A stretch of 17,195 bases of DNA from Cytophagia bacterium (GCA_013373005.1 JABXIP010000130.1:1-17195), one strand, 5' to 3'. Shown: positions 1 through 8,353, counted from the stretch's first letter. Notes: generated by a model not told the origin, from the sequence alone. Numbers and translations: made by a program.

Positions 1-12
1 GGATTTATACTC

Positions 13-1368
13 TTACACCAAATAGTTCATCGCGGCACCGGCAAAGGTAAGGGCCAGGAAGAAACCCAACATATCGGTAATAGTGGTCAGTATTGGTCCG
101 GAAGCCAAGGCAGGGTCGGTATTCATCTTCTTTAAGAACAAAGGAATGGTGCCTCCAATACTTACAGCTACCACTGTATTAATCATCAAGGCGCCACCTA
201 CAACCAAACCGAGGTATGCATTTCCTTTGTAGATGTAGGCTGCCAAACCAATCAGAATCCCTAGTACAACTCCGTTGATTAGCCCAACTTTAACTTCTTG
301 CCAAAGCACACGAGCCAATTCATAGGGTTTTACCAAGCCCAGAGAAAGCTCTCGCAAACTCACCGCTACAGCCTGATTTCCCGAGCAGCCACTCATGTCC
401 GAAATCACCGGGAGAAATACAGCCAGAGCAATTACTTCTTCCAGTGTATCCTGATAAAAGGCAATAACACTAGCCGCTACGATATTGAGTAAGATATTGA
501 CCGAAAGCCATGAGAGCCTTCTCTTCGACCTCAACATTACCGGCATAGAACGAAGTTCTTCACCACCTACAATACCCTGGGTTTCCAGTAATTCTAGATT
601 AGATTTTTCGGACTCCGCCTCTCTAAGGTCTTTTCTTAGTACAATACCCAGCAGCTGATCTTCACCATCAACAATAGGTACTCCGTAAAAATCGTACTTA
701 TCAAAGAAGCTAATCAGGTCTTCCAGCGTTGCCTCAGGAGGCATAGTGAAGGCGTTTTTAATAACAATAGTGTTCAGTTTGGTATTGGGCCGAGAAAGCA
801 ACAAATCTCGCATCTGCAGCACACCAATAAATCTGTCTTCTTTAGTTACATAGATATATTGTACATGGTAGTCTTCATATTCCTCAGCCTTCTCTTGTAG
901 GTTTCGTACCGTCTGGCCAACAGTCATATCCGAATCGAATGCCAGATATTCTGTTACCATTAAACCACCCGCTGTGTCAGAGTCATATTGGATTAGTCGT
1001 CTGACGTTTTCAGCCTCATCCGGATGCATTTCGTCCAGAATGGCCTCTGCATCTAAGGAGTCTAGCTCGGCAAGAATATCTACCTGATCGTCACTATAAA
1101 GCTCATTCAGAATGGATGCGGCCGTTTCTACTTCAGCATTCTCAATGGCCTCAATGGCCTGGTTTTGAGGAATTCGTTCCAGAAGAGTTGCGGCATCTTC
1201 CGGGCTCAATAAATTAACTAATGAAGTCTGATTTTCTTTCGAAAACCTGTTATAGGCATACACTAACTCCTCGGCCTTTAGGCTTTCCATCAAGTCGTGA
1301 ATAGCTTCGCGATTGCCTTGTTCAATCAGCCCCTGAAGTTCTTCGAGTAGTGTAAGTTCCTTTTCCAT
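13..1368 (-). CDS. mgtE: Magnesium transporter MgtE
   Basis: Predicted Mg2+-selective inner-membrane channel, 451 residues, the usual family length. The N-terminal acidic superhelical domain covers roughly residues 10-130, two CBS domains cover about 138-255, and the membrane part with about five helices runs from 285 to the end. The pore region carries the family pattern SGxSGNQAVAVSLRELSLG near 326-344. An Asp sits at residue 432 in TITDMLGF, at the place of the pore Mg2+-binding Asp known in Thermus thermophilus MgtE. In that family the cytosolic domains bind Mg2+ and close the pore when internal Mg2+ is high; this mechanism is family knowledge, not read here. The ATG start lies 1 nt after the stop of the upstream deacylase gene, so the two are very likely co-transcribed. 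Nothing is missing or truncated. Confidence 0.96.
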   Translation of the reverse strand: MEKELTLLEELQGLIEQGNREAIHDLMESLKAEELVYAYNRFSKENQTSLVNLLSPEDAATLLERIPQNQAIEAIENAEVETAASILNELYSDDQVDILAELDSLDAEAILDEMHPDEAENVRRLIQYDSDTAGGLMVTEYLAFDSDMTVGQTVRNLQEKAEEYEDYHVQYIYVTKEDRFIGVLQMRDLLLSRPNTKLNTIVIKNAFTMPPEATLEDLISFFDKYDFYGVPIVDGEDQLLGIVLRKDLREAESEKSNLELLETQGIVGGEELRSMPVMLRSKRRLSWLSVNILLNIVAASVIAFYQDTLEEVIALAVFLPVISDMSGCSGNQAVAVSLRELSLGLVKPYELARVLWQEVKVGLINGVVLGILIGLAAYIYKGNAYLGLVVGGALMINTVVAVSIGGTIPLFLKKMNTDPALASGPILTTITDMLGFFLALTFAGAAMNYLV

Positions 1369-1369
1369 T

Positions 1370-2317
1370 TTATTTATTTACGCCTATGTGCATGAGAGCA
1401 TCTCCTTGGTGTATAATCGGATTGTTGTTCAGTCCAATGACAAAGCCATTTGCTGGGCTCTTTATTTTATGCTTAAACGAACCAAATGGTTCCGCTATAT
1501 GGCCAATAATTTGATTTTTTTCAATCAAGTCTCCCGATTTCACCGAGGCTAGAAATATGCCTGAATATTTTGCCCTAACCCAGGAAGAATGATAAATAAC
1601 TTTGGTCTTATGTGGAGGCTCCGGAGCCCTTTCGCGCATACCCAAATGCTTCATAACTCTCAATGCTCCATTAATGCCCAATTGAATGGCATGCTCATCA
1701 AAGCGAGCAGACTCTCCTCCTTCATAAACCAAAATGTGTTTACCCATTTTAGCTGCAGTTTGTCTCAGAGACTTTTTCCTGAAAGGTGAATTCAGAATAA
1801 ATGGAGGTTCGAAGGCTTCTGCAATAGCTCTGTTTTTGGGGTCCCTCATCACACACCTGATTTGAGGATAATTGGTTCTGTCTGCTCCACCGGTATGAAA
1901 ATCCAATCCTACATCTATTTTAGGGATAATATTGTTGGTAAGGTAATGAGCTACCCTTGCCGCTAGTGAACCATTTTTGTTTCCCGGAAATGAGCGATTT
2001 ACATCTTTTCCGTCTGGTACATACCGGCTAAAGTTGATGAAGCCGAACATATTAATAATAGGAATACAAATAACGGTTCCAATCTTAGGCTTGTGCTGAT
2101 CCTTCTCAATGATCCGCCTAACAATTTCTACACCATTGATCTCGTCTCCGTGCAGTCCTCCACTTAGCAATAAGGTAGGGCCGTCTTCAACAGCTCTAGC
2201 TACCGTAATCTTCAAATTGATATCTGAGTGCGAAGGTAAACGTGCAATATTCACGTTGATTACTGCCTCTTCTCCCGGCATGACGGGCTTTCCGCTAATG
2301 ATAAATGGTGGTCTCAA
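1370..2317 (-). CDS. Succinylglutamate desuccinylase/aspartoacylase-family (M14) zinc hydrolase
   Basis: A 315-residue member of the AstE/AspA branch of M14 zinc-dependent hydrolases. Visible motifs are the zinc ligands H56 and E59 in GGLHGDEINGVE, N107-R108 in DVNRSFPG for substrate carboxylate binding, H141 in LDFHTGG as third zinc ligand, and E199 in VYEGGES as the likely general base. The C-terminal 75 residues resemble a small beta/biotinyl-like domain (SPANGFVIG). Proteins of this subgroup are usually annotated only at family level, and the true acyl-amino-acid substrate cannot be told from sequence. The start used is TTG; there is no ATG upstream before an in-frame stop, and the next internal ATG (residue 13) would cut into the N-terminal strand. 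The gene is first in a two-gene unit with mgtE. A link to magnesium is not implied by known function. Confidence 0.88.
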   Translation of the reverse strand: MRPPFIISGKPVMPGEEAVINVNIARLPSHSDINLKITVARAVEDGPTLLLSGGLHGDEINGVEIVRRIIEKDQHKPKIGTVICIPIINMFGFINFSRYVPDGKDVNRSFPGNKNGSLAARVAHYLTNNIIPKIDVGLDFHTGGADRTNYPQIRCVMRDPKNRAIAEAFEPPFILNSPFRKKSLRQTAAKMGKHILVYEGGESARFDEHAIQLGINGALRVMKHLGMRERAPEPPHKTKVIYHSSWVRAKYSGIFLASVKSGDLIEKNQIIGHIAEPFGSFKHKIKSPANGFVIGLNNNPIIHQGDALMHIGVNK

Positions 2318-2445
2318 ATTAACAGGTGATTGTTTGATATAAAACTACACACAAACAGTGAATCCGCTTAACCGATTTTAACATTTCATTGCGCTGGTTT
2401 GGTATCGGTAACTGCATCAAAGAGGTCAAACAAAAAAAGAAGAAG

Positions 2446-2940
2446 ATGAAAAAGTTGAATGCAAAGAGAAGTTTGGCAATGATTGCCTTGTTAATGGTTT
2501 CATTTACTTATGGTAGCATGGCTCAACGCAGACATGGCCCACCACAAGATGGGGAAAGACAAGGCCATCCTCCAATGGAGCAAAGAGACCATGAACGAGG
2601 TCCAAAGATCCCGAATCTTACAGAGGAGCAAGAAGCTCAGTTAAAAGGACTACATCTGGAAATGGAAAAATCAAGCCTTCCTATTCAAAACCAAATTGCA
2701 GAGAAGGAGGCTAGATTGAAGACCATAACTACGGCCAGCGAAATTAATTTAAAAGATGCCGGTAGGGTAATTCAGGAGATTTCGGATTTAAAGACACAGC
2801 TAATGACTTTAAGAGTTGAAAATCTCGTCAAGATGAAAGAAATTCTGACCGATGAGCAAGAAATGGCTCTTAATCATCAGCTGCTAAAAAGACCTGAAAA
2901 ACCACAAGGTGGAAAGCCAGGCTTCGGTAGAGGTAGGTAA
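2446..2940 (+). CDS. Secreted Spy/CpxP-like periplasmic protein
   Basis: A 164-residue exported protein. The preferred ATG gives a clean Sec signal peptide (KR-rich start, hydrophobic residues 10-22, likely cut after SMA near residue 26) and has a purine-rich stretch just upstream; an in-frame ATG 57 nt earlier would bury the signal behind a charged extension. The mature protein has a His/Pro/Arg-rich segment at 28-54 with H30, H41 and H49. A helical hairpin core follows, with two LTxEQ-type motifs (58-62 LTEEQ and 134-138 LTDEQ) that mark the Spy/CpxP/ZraP superfamily, and then a Gly/Pro/Arg-rich tail. Family members are periplasmic chaperones or metal-stress proteins. It lies directly upstream of an ECF sigma factor gene and may be either a target or a member of that regulatory unit. 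Assignment rests on motifs and architecture, so the exact role is open. Confidence 0.75.
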   Translation: MKKLNAKRSLAMIALLMVSFTYGSMAQRRHGPPQDGERQGHPPMEQRDHERGPKIPNLTEEQEAQLKGLHLEMEKSSLPIQNQIAEKEARLKTITTASEINLKDAGRVIQEISDLKTQLMTLRVENLVKMKEILTDEQEMALNHQLLKRPEKPQGGKPGFGRGR

Positions 2941-2985
2941 CTTTAGGTTTAAGTATAGTACAAATAGGTTGTTTCGGTTTCACCG

Positions 2986-2998
2986 GAATAGCCTATTC
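2986..2998. promoter_or_regulatory. Short perfect inverted repeat upstream of the sigma-factor start
   Basis: GAATAG-C-CTATTC is a 6-1-6 inverted repeat, 13 nt before the TTG start of the sigma-factor gene. It could be an operator half-site pair or a small mRNA hairpin near the ribosome-binding region. No function is proven; a 13-nt palindrome can occur by chance. Confidence 0.25.
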
Positions 2999-3011
2999 AG
3001 ATTCAACCAAA

Positions 3012-3590
3012 TTGACAGAACCAGAACTTATATTGGCCCTACAGCAAAAGTCAGAAATGGCTTTTCAAGCGCTAGTGAGAACCTATCAGAACAAGGTTTT
3101 CAATACCTGTCTGGGAATGTTAAGAGACGTTGAAGATGCAGAAGAATGTGCTCAAGATGTTTTTATTGAGGTTTACAAGTCTGTTGAAGGTTTTAGAGAA
3201 GAGGCCAAGCTAAGCACCTGGATTTACAGGATAGCCACCACCAAATGCCTGGAAAGAATTAGGAAGCGAAAGGCCAAAAAAAGATTTGCCTTTCTAAGCA
3301 GCCTCTCCGGAGATCACAAACCAGACTCAAAGTACCTTTCCAATTTTGTCCACCCGGGAGTTCAAATGGAACAAAATGAAAACGCAAGAGCACTATTCAA
3401 TGCAATTGAGAAGCTTTCGGAAAATCAGAGAGTTGCGTTTACCCTTCATAAAATTGAGGGCTTACCTTATGAAGAAATTGCAGAAGTTTTAAATGTCTCT
3501 CTGTCGTCAGTGGAGTCGCTGATGTTCAGGGCTAAACAAAACCTCAAGAAGCTTTTGAAAAGCTACTACGAGAAAAATTTCTTGGAATAG
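3012..3590 (+). CDS. ECF-type RNA polymerase sigma factor
   Basis: A 192-residue extracytoplasmic-function sigma factor. Region 2 spans about residues 15-90, with the DVEDAEECAQDVFIEVYKS core and the FREEAKLSTWIYRIATTKCLERIRKRK promoter-melting and -10-binding stretch. Region 4 spans about 125-182, with the helix-turn-helix LPYEEIAEVLNVSLSSVESLMFRAKQNLKK. Sigma regions 1 and 3 are absent, as expected for this class. The start is TTG, chosen because the segment before the next in-frame ATG (codon 16) contains the conserved LxxALQQKSExAF helix. The next gene, 29 nt downstream, encodes a small one-TM protein and the one after that a periplasmic Spy/CnrX-like protein; this arrangement suggests that the sigma factor is held inactive at the membrane. 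Its target promoters are unknown. Confidence 0.95.
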   Translation: MTEPELILALQQKSEMAFQALVRTYQNKVFNTCLGMLRDVEDAEECAQDVFIEVYKSVEGFREEAKLSTWIYRIATTKCLERIRKRKAKKRFAFLSSLSGDHKPDSKYLSNFVHPGVQMEQNENARALFNAIEKLSENQRVAFTLHKIEGLPYEEIAEVLNVSLSSVESLMFRAKQNLKKLLKSYYEKNFLE

Positions 3591-3619
3591 CACAAGTTTT
3601 ATTCACAGATTTCATCGAA

Positions 3620-3961
3620 ATGAAAAGAATGAGCCAGAAAGAAACTCATATTGAATCGAAAATTGAAGAAAGCCTAAAGAGCTTGGATAGCATTGAGCGG
3701 GTAAATGCTCCCGATTTCTTCTACACAAGGCTACAAGCCAGAATGGAAGCTGAAGTATTAGGTCAGTCCAATAAATTCTTTTGGATTGGCAACTTAAGGC
3801 TTAGCATGGCGGTAATGGCTTTGGTTCTAATATTGAACTTTATGAGTCTGTTGATGATCGATTTTTCAGGAAATGGTCAGAATACTGATGATTTGAGCAC
3901 TCTTTCTTCAGAATATTTTTCTCCGACAGATGATTACAACTATTTAAACAACCAGCAATGA
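3620..3961 (+). CDS. Small single-pass membrane protein, candidate anti-sigma factor
   Basis: A 113-residue protein with no family I can name with certainty. Residues 1-58 form a charged, probably helical cytoplasmic segment (ESKIEESLKSLDSIERV, then APDFFYTRLQARMEAE). One membrane helix follows at about 61-80, and then a short acidic, Ser/Asn/Tyr-rich periplasmic tail. The APxFFYTRLQARMEAE stretch resembles a segment often found in Bacteroidota proteins encoded next to ECF sigma factors. The gene starts 29 nt after the sigma-factor stop, and its stop overlaps the next start in an ATGA, implying translational coupling. Position, size and topology match the anti-sigma factor CnrY of the CnrYXH system, but no zinc-binding HxxxCxxC motif is present. 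The anti-sigma role is an inference from context. Confidence 0.7.
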   Translation: MKRMSQKETHIESKIEESLKSLDSIERVNAPDFFYTRLQARMEAEVLGQSNKFFWIGNLRLSMAVMALVLILNFMSLLMIDFSGNGQNTDDLSTLSSEYFSPTDDYNYLNNQQ

Positions 3962-4455
3962 AGAAATCGAAAACTATAGGTATTGCTGTAATTGTTCTGG
4001 CTCTGATGAATGTGATATTGCTTGCCTTCCTTTGGTTTGGTCAAAAGCACAACAAGAGATTAATCAGCGGTGGCGGAGGACTATTTGTACTCACCGAGAA
4101 GCTTGGTTTATCAGAAGATCAGAAAGATCAACTAGCTGTGCTAAGAGAGGAACACTTTCAAAGAATGGAGCCTTTGAGAAGGCAATCTCATGAGAGCCGA
4201 GATCGACTTCATTCTTTGTGGGCTAGTGGAGGCACAACGGAGCAGATTGATAGTCTATCGGCCAATATCGGTCATATACAGGCCCAAATTGAGAAAAATA
4301 CTTTTCAACACTTTTCTGAGATCAGGGCAATCTGTAATCCTGAGCAGAAGAAGATTTTTGATCAGATAATAAAAGATGTTCTAAGACAAGGTGAAAGGCG
4401 AGAAGGACCTCCTCAAAGAGGGGCCGATCAAAGGCCTCCACCTAGAAGAAGATAA
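3958..4455 (+). CDS. Membrane-anchored periplasmic Spy/CnrX-like protein (heavy-metal-resistance type)
   Basis: A 165-residue protein anchored by an N-terminal membrane helix (about residues 8-27) with no clear cleavage site, so the rest should lie in the periplasm. The core is two helical hairpins: LSEDQKDQLAVLREEH (51-66) and a later motif, EIRAICNPEQKKIFDQI (121-137), which match the repeated LTxxQ-like pattern of the Spy/CpxP/ZraP/CnrX superfamily. The C-terminus (145-165) is Arg/Pro/Gln-rich and likely disordered. It is coupled to the preceding candidate anti-sigma gene through a 4-nt overlap. By analogy with CnrX it may sense a metal ion or misfolded envelope protein and control release of the sigma factor. 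Metal ligands cannot be assigned with confidence. Confidence 0.78.
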   Translation: MKKSKTIGIAVIVLALMNVILLAFLWFGQKHNKRLISGGGGLFVLTEKLGLSEDQKDQLAVLREEHFQRMEPLRRQSHESRDRLHSLWASGGTTEQIDSLSANIGHIQAQIEKNTFQHFSEIRAICNPEQKKIFDQIIKDVLRQGERREGPPQRGADQRPPPRRR

Positions 4456-4506
4456 TTACCCCAACCTTTTGAATCGAGCTGCGCCAGAATACTGAAACAT
4501 ACAAGA

Positions 4507-5646
4507 ATGAGAAAGAAGTGGATGCTGCTAATGTTGATGGGATTGATATTTTCCGGCTGTCAGCAAGAAGATGAAGAATTCGGAAATATTGAGAATAATG
4601 CTTTGAGTGAACTCAGCTTGCCGGGGTCACCATATAACTACGCCAATATTGATTTACCTGATCATTTTTTGGCCAATGAGGTTAGAAGAATTGATAATAC
4701 CCCAAACAATAACAGGGTTACCGATGCAGGTGCAACGTTAGGGAGAGTGCTTTTCTATGACAAGCTGCTTAGTGCCAATAATAGTATAAGCTGCGCTTCA
4801 TGTCATGTGCAGGCCAATGGATTTGCAGATGAGCGAGCCTTGAGCCTTGGCTTTGAAGGGGGAGAAACCGGAAGGAATAGTATGGGTTTGGCCAATGCCA
4901 GATATTATGATAATGGCCACTTCTTCTGGGACGAACGAGCTGGAAGCTTAGAGGAGCAAGTGCTCATGCCTATTCAGGATGAGGTTGAAATGGGCCTAAC
5001 ATTGGACGAGCTGGTTTCGAAAATTCAAGCTCAGGAATATTACCAACCTCTATTTATAGAAGCTTTTGGCGATGATGACGTTACTACAATTAGAATTGCC
5101 AATTCATTGGCTCAGTTTGTAAGATCGATGGTTTCTTATGAGTCACGCTTCGATGAAGGATTGATTGCAGTTGGGGGAAATAGAAATCGTGACTTCCCTA
5201 ACTTTAGCCAACTTGAGAATTTAGGTAAAGACTTGTTCTTTAGCGGAAGAACTCAATGTAGCAATTGCCATGAAACAGTTGTGTTTAGTGGAGATCGAGC
5301 TAGAAACAATGGATTGGATGCTAGAAACGTTGACCTCGGTTTGGGAGGAGTTACCGGCAACCCAAGGGACAATGGAAGATTCAAAGTTAACTCAGTAAGA
5401 AACATTGATTTAACTGCTCCGTACATGCACGATGGGAGGTTCGAAACTTTAGAGGAGGTTATTGGGTTTTATAATGGTAACATCCAGAACAATCCCAACC
5501 TCGATCAAAGATTGAGGGGCAATAATGGTAATGTGAGACGGATGAACTTAAATGGACAGGAAAGAGCTGCTTTAGTGGCATTTCTAAAAACACTTACAGA
5601 TGAAAACTTCATTTCTGACGTTAAGTATTCAAATCCGTTTAATTAA
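4507..5646 (+). CDS. Di-heme cytochrome c peroxidase/MauG-family lipoprotein
   Basis: A 379-residue exported di-heme enzyme. The N-terminus is a lipoprotein signal with lipobox IFSGC (C18). Heme 1 is bound by CASCH (C96, C99, H100) and heme 2 by CSNCH (C251, C254, H255). Other family signatures are GRVLFYDKLLS near 79-89, FFWDERAGSLEEQ near 139-151 and APYMHDGRFETLEEVIGFY near 304-322, where M307 sits at the usual axial ligand position. Bacterial cytochrome c peroxidases reduce H2O2 with electrons from cytochromes; MauG relatives instead oxidise protein or other substrates, and sequence alone does not settle which applies. It should face the periplasm or outer membrane. It follows the sigma/anti-sigma/sensor genes after a 51-nt gap and ends before a strong terminator, so it may be the last gene of that unit. 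Confidence 0.93.
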   Translation: MRKKWMLLMLMGLIFSGCQQEDEEFGNIENNALSELSLPGSPYNYANIDLPDHFLANEVRRIDNTPNNNRVTDAGATLGRVLFYDKLLSANNSISCASCHVQANGFADERALSLGFEGGETGRNSMGLANARYYDNGHFFWDERAGSLEEQVLMPIQDEVEMGLTLDELVSKIQAQEYYQPLFIEAFGDDDVTTIRIANSLAQFVRSMVSYESRFDEGLIAVGGNRNRDFPNFSQLENLGKDLFFSGRTQCSNCHETVVFSGDRARNNGLDARNVDLGLGGVTGNPRDNGRFKVNSVRNIDLTAPYMHDGRFETLEEVIGFYNGNIQNNPNLDQRLRGNNGNVRRMNLNGQERAALVAFLKTLTDENFISDVKYSNPFN

Positions 5647-5693
5647 AGAGTGAAAGTACTATAGTTCATATACTATATATTTTGGTTGAAGAA

Positions 5694-5724
5694 TGAGGGC
5701 TCAGAAGGAGCCCTCATCATTTTT
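5694..5724 (+). terminator. Rho-independent terminator after the peroxidase gene
   Basis: A 9-bp perfect stem (TGAGGGCTC / GAGCCCTCA, 5694-5702 and 5708-5716) with a 5-nt loop, followed by TCATTTTTA. It lies 48 nt after the peroxidase stop and reads on the plus strand. Confidence 0.85.
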
Positions 5725-5731
5725 AGCACCA

Positions 5732-5768
5732 TAAAAAAAGCCACATCTTTTTCAGACATGGCTTTTTC
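5732..5768 (-). terminator. Rho-independent terminator after clpC
   Basis: Read on the minus strand, AGCCATGTC pairs with GATGTGGCT (5755-5763 and 5739-5747), including two G-U pairs, with a TGAAAAA loop. The stem is flanked by A and T runs, so it ends in a U-tract. It lies about 20 nt after the clpC stop. Confidence 0.85.
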
Positions 5769-5785
5769 TGATGTAGAAAGAAAGA

Positions 5786-8353
5786 CTATTCCGAAGAACC
5801 CTCTTCCTCTTCTTTCTTCTTAGGAGATTTTCTCTTCTTCTTAATTTTGATTGTCAGCTCAGCTGCACCTTCTGCATGATCTGCTAACAATGTGTCTCCT
5901 TCGTTGATGTCTCCTTTCAGAATTTCTTCAGCAATCTGATCTTCCAAATATTTCTGAATGGCTCTGTTCAAAGGTCTTGCACCATATTGCGGATCAAACC
6001 CTTTTTCAGCGAGAAAATCCTTAGCCTTTTCAGTTAGACTAATTTCATAGCCCATGGCTTCAATTCTGCTCAACAATTTCTTCAGTGAGATATCAATAAT
6101 CTCATGAATATGCTCTCTGGAAAGTGAATTGAAGATAATTACATCATCCAGTCGGTTAAGGAACTCAGGGCTGAAGGTTTTCTTCAGTGCCTTCTGAATT
6201 GTATCCTTAATCATGGCATCTTCATTGTCTCGTTTCAGCTGAGTAGAGAAACCAATTCCTGTTCCGAAATCCTTCAAATCACGAACACCGATATTCGATG
6301 TCATAATGATGATAGTATTTCTGAAGTCAACTCTTCTACCCAATCCATCAGTCAGAATTCCATCATCCAGAACCTGAAGGAGAATATTGAATACATCTGG
6401 GTGAGCTTTTTCAATTTCATCCAGAAGCACTACGGAATAAGGCTTGCGTCTTACTTTTTCAGTTAACTGGCCACCTTCTTCGTATCCAACATAGCCTGGA
6501 GGCGCTCCAACCAATCGAGATACAGAGAATTTCTCCATATACTCACTCATATCTATCCTGATCAAAGAATCTTCTTTGTCGAACAGATAGGTAGCCAACA
6601 CTTTAGCCAACTCTGTTTTACCAACCCCGGTAGGTCCAAGGAATACAAAGGTTCCAATTGGCTTCGTAGGGTCTTTCAAACCAACTCTGGTTCTCTGAAT
6701 GGCCTTGGTTAGTTTCTTGATAGCATCTTCCTGCCCAATCACTTTACCGCTCAATTGATCGGCCATACCAACCAGCTTAGCCTGCTCTTTCTGAGCTACT
6801 CGCTTGGTAGGAATTCCGGTCATCATGGCAATTACTTCAGCCACATTTTCTTCGTCAACCACATATCTTTTAGACTTACTTTCCTCTTCCCAACGGGCTT
6901 TGGCTTTGTCTAACTGGTCGATCAGTTTTTTCTCCTTGTCTCTAAGCTGTGCAGCCTCTTCATATTTCTGGCTTTTCACAACTCGATTTTTCTCTTTCTT
7001 AATGTCCTCAATAGACTCTTCCAACTCCACAATATCTTCCGGCACGTGAATATTGTTGATGTGAACTCTGGCACCAGCCTCATCGAGTACATCAATAGCC
7101 TTGTCTGGCAAGAATCTATCAGAAATATACCTGTCGGAAAGAGCCACACAGGCTTTAATGGCTTCTGGAGTATAATTCACATGATGGTGATCTTCGTATC
7201 TCTCCTTGATGTTATCCAAAATCTGGATGGTCTCTTCTGGAGTGGTCGGATCAACCATTACTTGTTGGAACCTTCTAGCCAAAGCACCATCTTTTTCGAT
7301 GTATTGACGATACTCATCCAATGTAGTAGCACCAATACATTGTATTTCGCCCCTGGCTAATGCCGGTTTGAACATGTTGGAGGCATCTAGAGAACCAGAC
7401 GCACCACCAGCACCCACAATGGTATGTAGCTCATCAATGAAAAGAATCACCTCAGGAGATTTTTCCAGCTCGTTCATCACGGCCTTCATTCTCTCTTCAA
7501 ACTGACCTCTATATTTTGTTCCGGCCACAAGAGATGCTAAATCGAGAGTTACTACTCTCTTATTGAAAAGCACCCTTGATACTTTCTTTTGAATAATTCT
7601 CAAGGCTAAGCCTTCGGCAATGGCAGATTTACCAACACCAGGTTCACCAATTAGAATTGGATTGTTCTTCTTTCTTCTTGAGAGAATTTGCCCAACCCTT
7701 TCAATCTCTTTTTCTCGTCCTACAATCGGATCTAGCTTGCCTTCTTCCGCATACTTTGTGAGATCACGCCCGAAGTTGTCTAGTACGGGAGTTCTTGATT
7801 TCTCAGAACCTTTGCCACCAGAAGATCTCTCTGAAGAGCCTCCTCCTGAGCCACTACTGAACATTCTTGATGAATCTTCATCCGGATCTTCAGTATCTGA
7901 AGATGCTATTGGGTTGTCTGTCTGATATTCTAACATCTCTTTCACTACTTCATAATTCACATCGAATTTTTCAAGTATTTGAGTGGCAATATTGTCTTCA
8001 TCTCTCAAAATAGAGAGAAGCAGATGTTCTGTTCCAATCAATTGACTTTTGAAGATTTTAGCTTCGAGGTAGGTTATCTTCAATACTTTTTCAGATTGCC
8101 TTGTTAGGGGAATATTGGCCAGATTTTTCACATTGTGGTTGGCCGTTCCTTTAGTTGCACGCTCAATAGCCTCTCTTAATTCTTCGAGAGACGTTCCTAG
8201 TTTTTTGAGAATGCTTACAGCAACTCCTTCTCCTTCACGAATCATTCCTAAAAGCAAGTGTTCCGTACCAATGTAGTCGTGCCCTAAGCGTAGGGCCTCC
8301 TCTCGACTCAATGAGATCACTTCCTTTACTCTATTAGAAAATTTTGCTTCCAT
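5786..8353 (-). CDS. clpC: ATP-dependent Clp protease ATP-binding subunit ClpC
   Basis: An 855-residue class I Hsp100 unfoldase. The Clp N-domain repeats occupy about residues 1-145, followed by a Ser/Gly-rich linker (150-185). AAA module 1 has Walker A GEPGVGKS (236-243) and Walker B FIDE (D307, E308). A UVR motif and coiled middle segment lie at about 455-495 (QKYEEAAQLRDKEKK). AAA module 2 has Walker A GPTGVGKT (573-580) and Walker B LLDE (D645, E646). An IGF loop at 700-702, the docking loop for ClpP, indicates a true proteolytic partner rather than a ClpB-type disaggregase; the M-domain is short, also as in ClpC. The C-terminus ends in a Lys/Glu-rich tail. It unfolds substrate proteins in the cytoplasm and feeds them to ClpP, which is not in this window. 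The gene lies 105 nt downstream of the WbqC-family gene and has its own terminator. Confidence 0.97.
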   Translation of the reverse strand: MEAKFSNRVKEVISLSREEALRLGHDYIGTEHLLLGMIREGEGVAVSILKKLGTSLEELREAIERATKGTANHNVKNLANIPLTRQSEKVLKITYLEAKIFKSQLIGTEHLLLSILRDEDNIATQILEKFDVNYEVVKEMLEYQTDNPIASSDTEDPDEDSSRMFSSGSGGGSSERSSGGKGSEKSRTPVLDNFGRDLTKYAEEGKLDPIVGREKEIERVGQILSRRKKNNPILIGEPGVGKSAIAEGLALRIIQKKVSRVLFNKRVVTLDLASLVAGTKYRGQFEERMKAVMNELEKSPEVILFIDELHTIVGAGGASGSLDASNMFKPALARGEIQCIGATTLDEYRQYIEKDGALARRFQQVMVDPTTPEETIQILDNIKERYEDHHHVNYTPEAIKACVALSDRYISDRFLPDKAIDVLDEAGARVHINNIHVPEDIVELEESIEDIKKEKNRVVKSQKYEEAAQLRDKEKKLIDQLDKAKARWEEESKSKRYVVDEENVAEVIAMMTGIPTKRVAQKEQAKLVGMADQLSGKVIGQEDAIKKLTKAIQRTRVGLKDPTKPIGTFVFLGPTGVGKTELAKVLATYLFDKEDSLIRIDMSEYMEKFSVSRLVGAPPGYVGYEEGGQLTEKVRRKPYSVVLLDEIEKAHPDVFNILLQVLDDGILTDGLGRRVDFRNTIIIMTSNIGVRDLKDFGTGIGFSTQLKRDNEDAMIKDTIQKALKKTFSPEFLNRLDDVIIFNSLSREHIHEIIDISLKKLLSRIEAMGYEISLTEKAKDFLAEKGFDPQYGARPLNRAIQKYLEDQIAEEILKGDINEGDTLLADHAEGAAELTIKIKKKRKSPKKKEEEEGSSE

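Noticed and set aside
5660..5677. TATAGT-TCATAT-ACTATA inverted repeat downstream of the peroxidase gene
   Set aside because: AT-rich and short; such repeats are common by chance, and the strong terminator nearby explains the region.
7046..7360. Open frame of 104 codons on the plus strand inside clpC
   Set aside because: It is antisense to a well-conserved AAA-module region and has no recognisable protein features.
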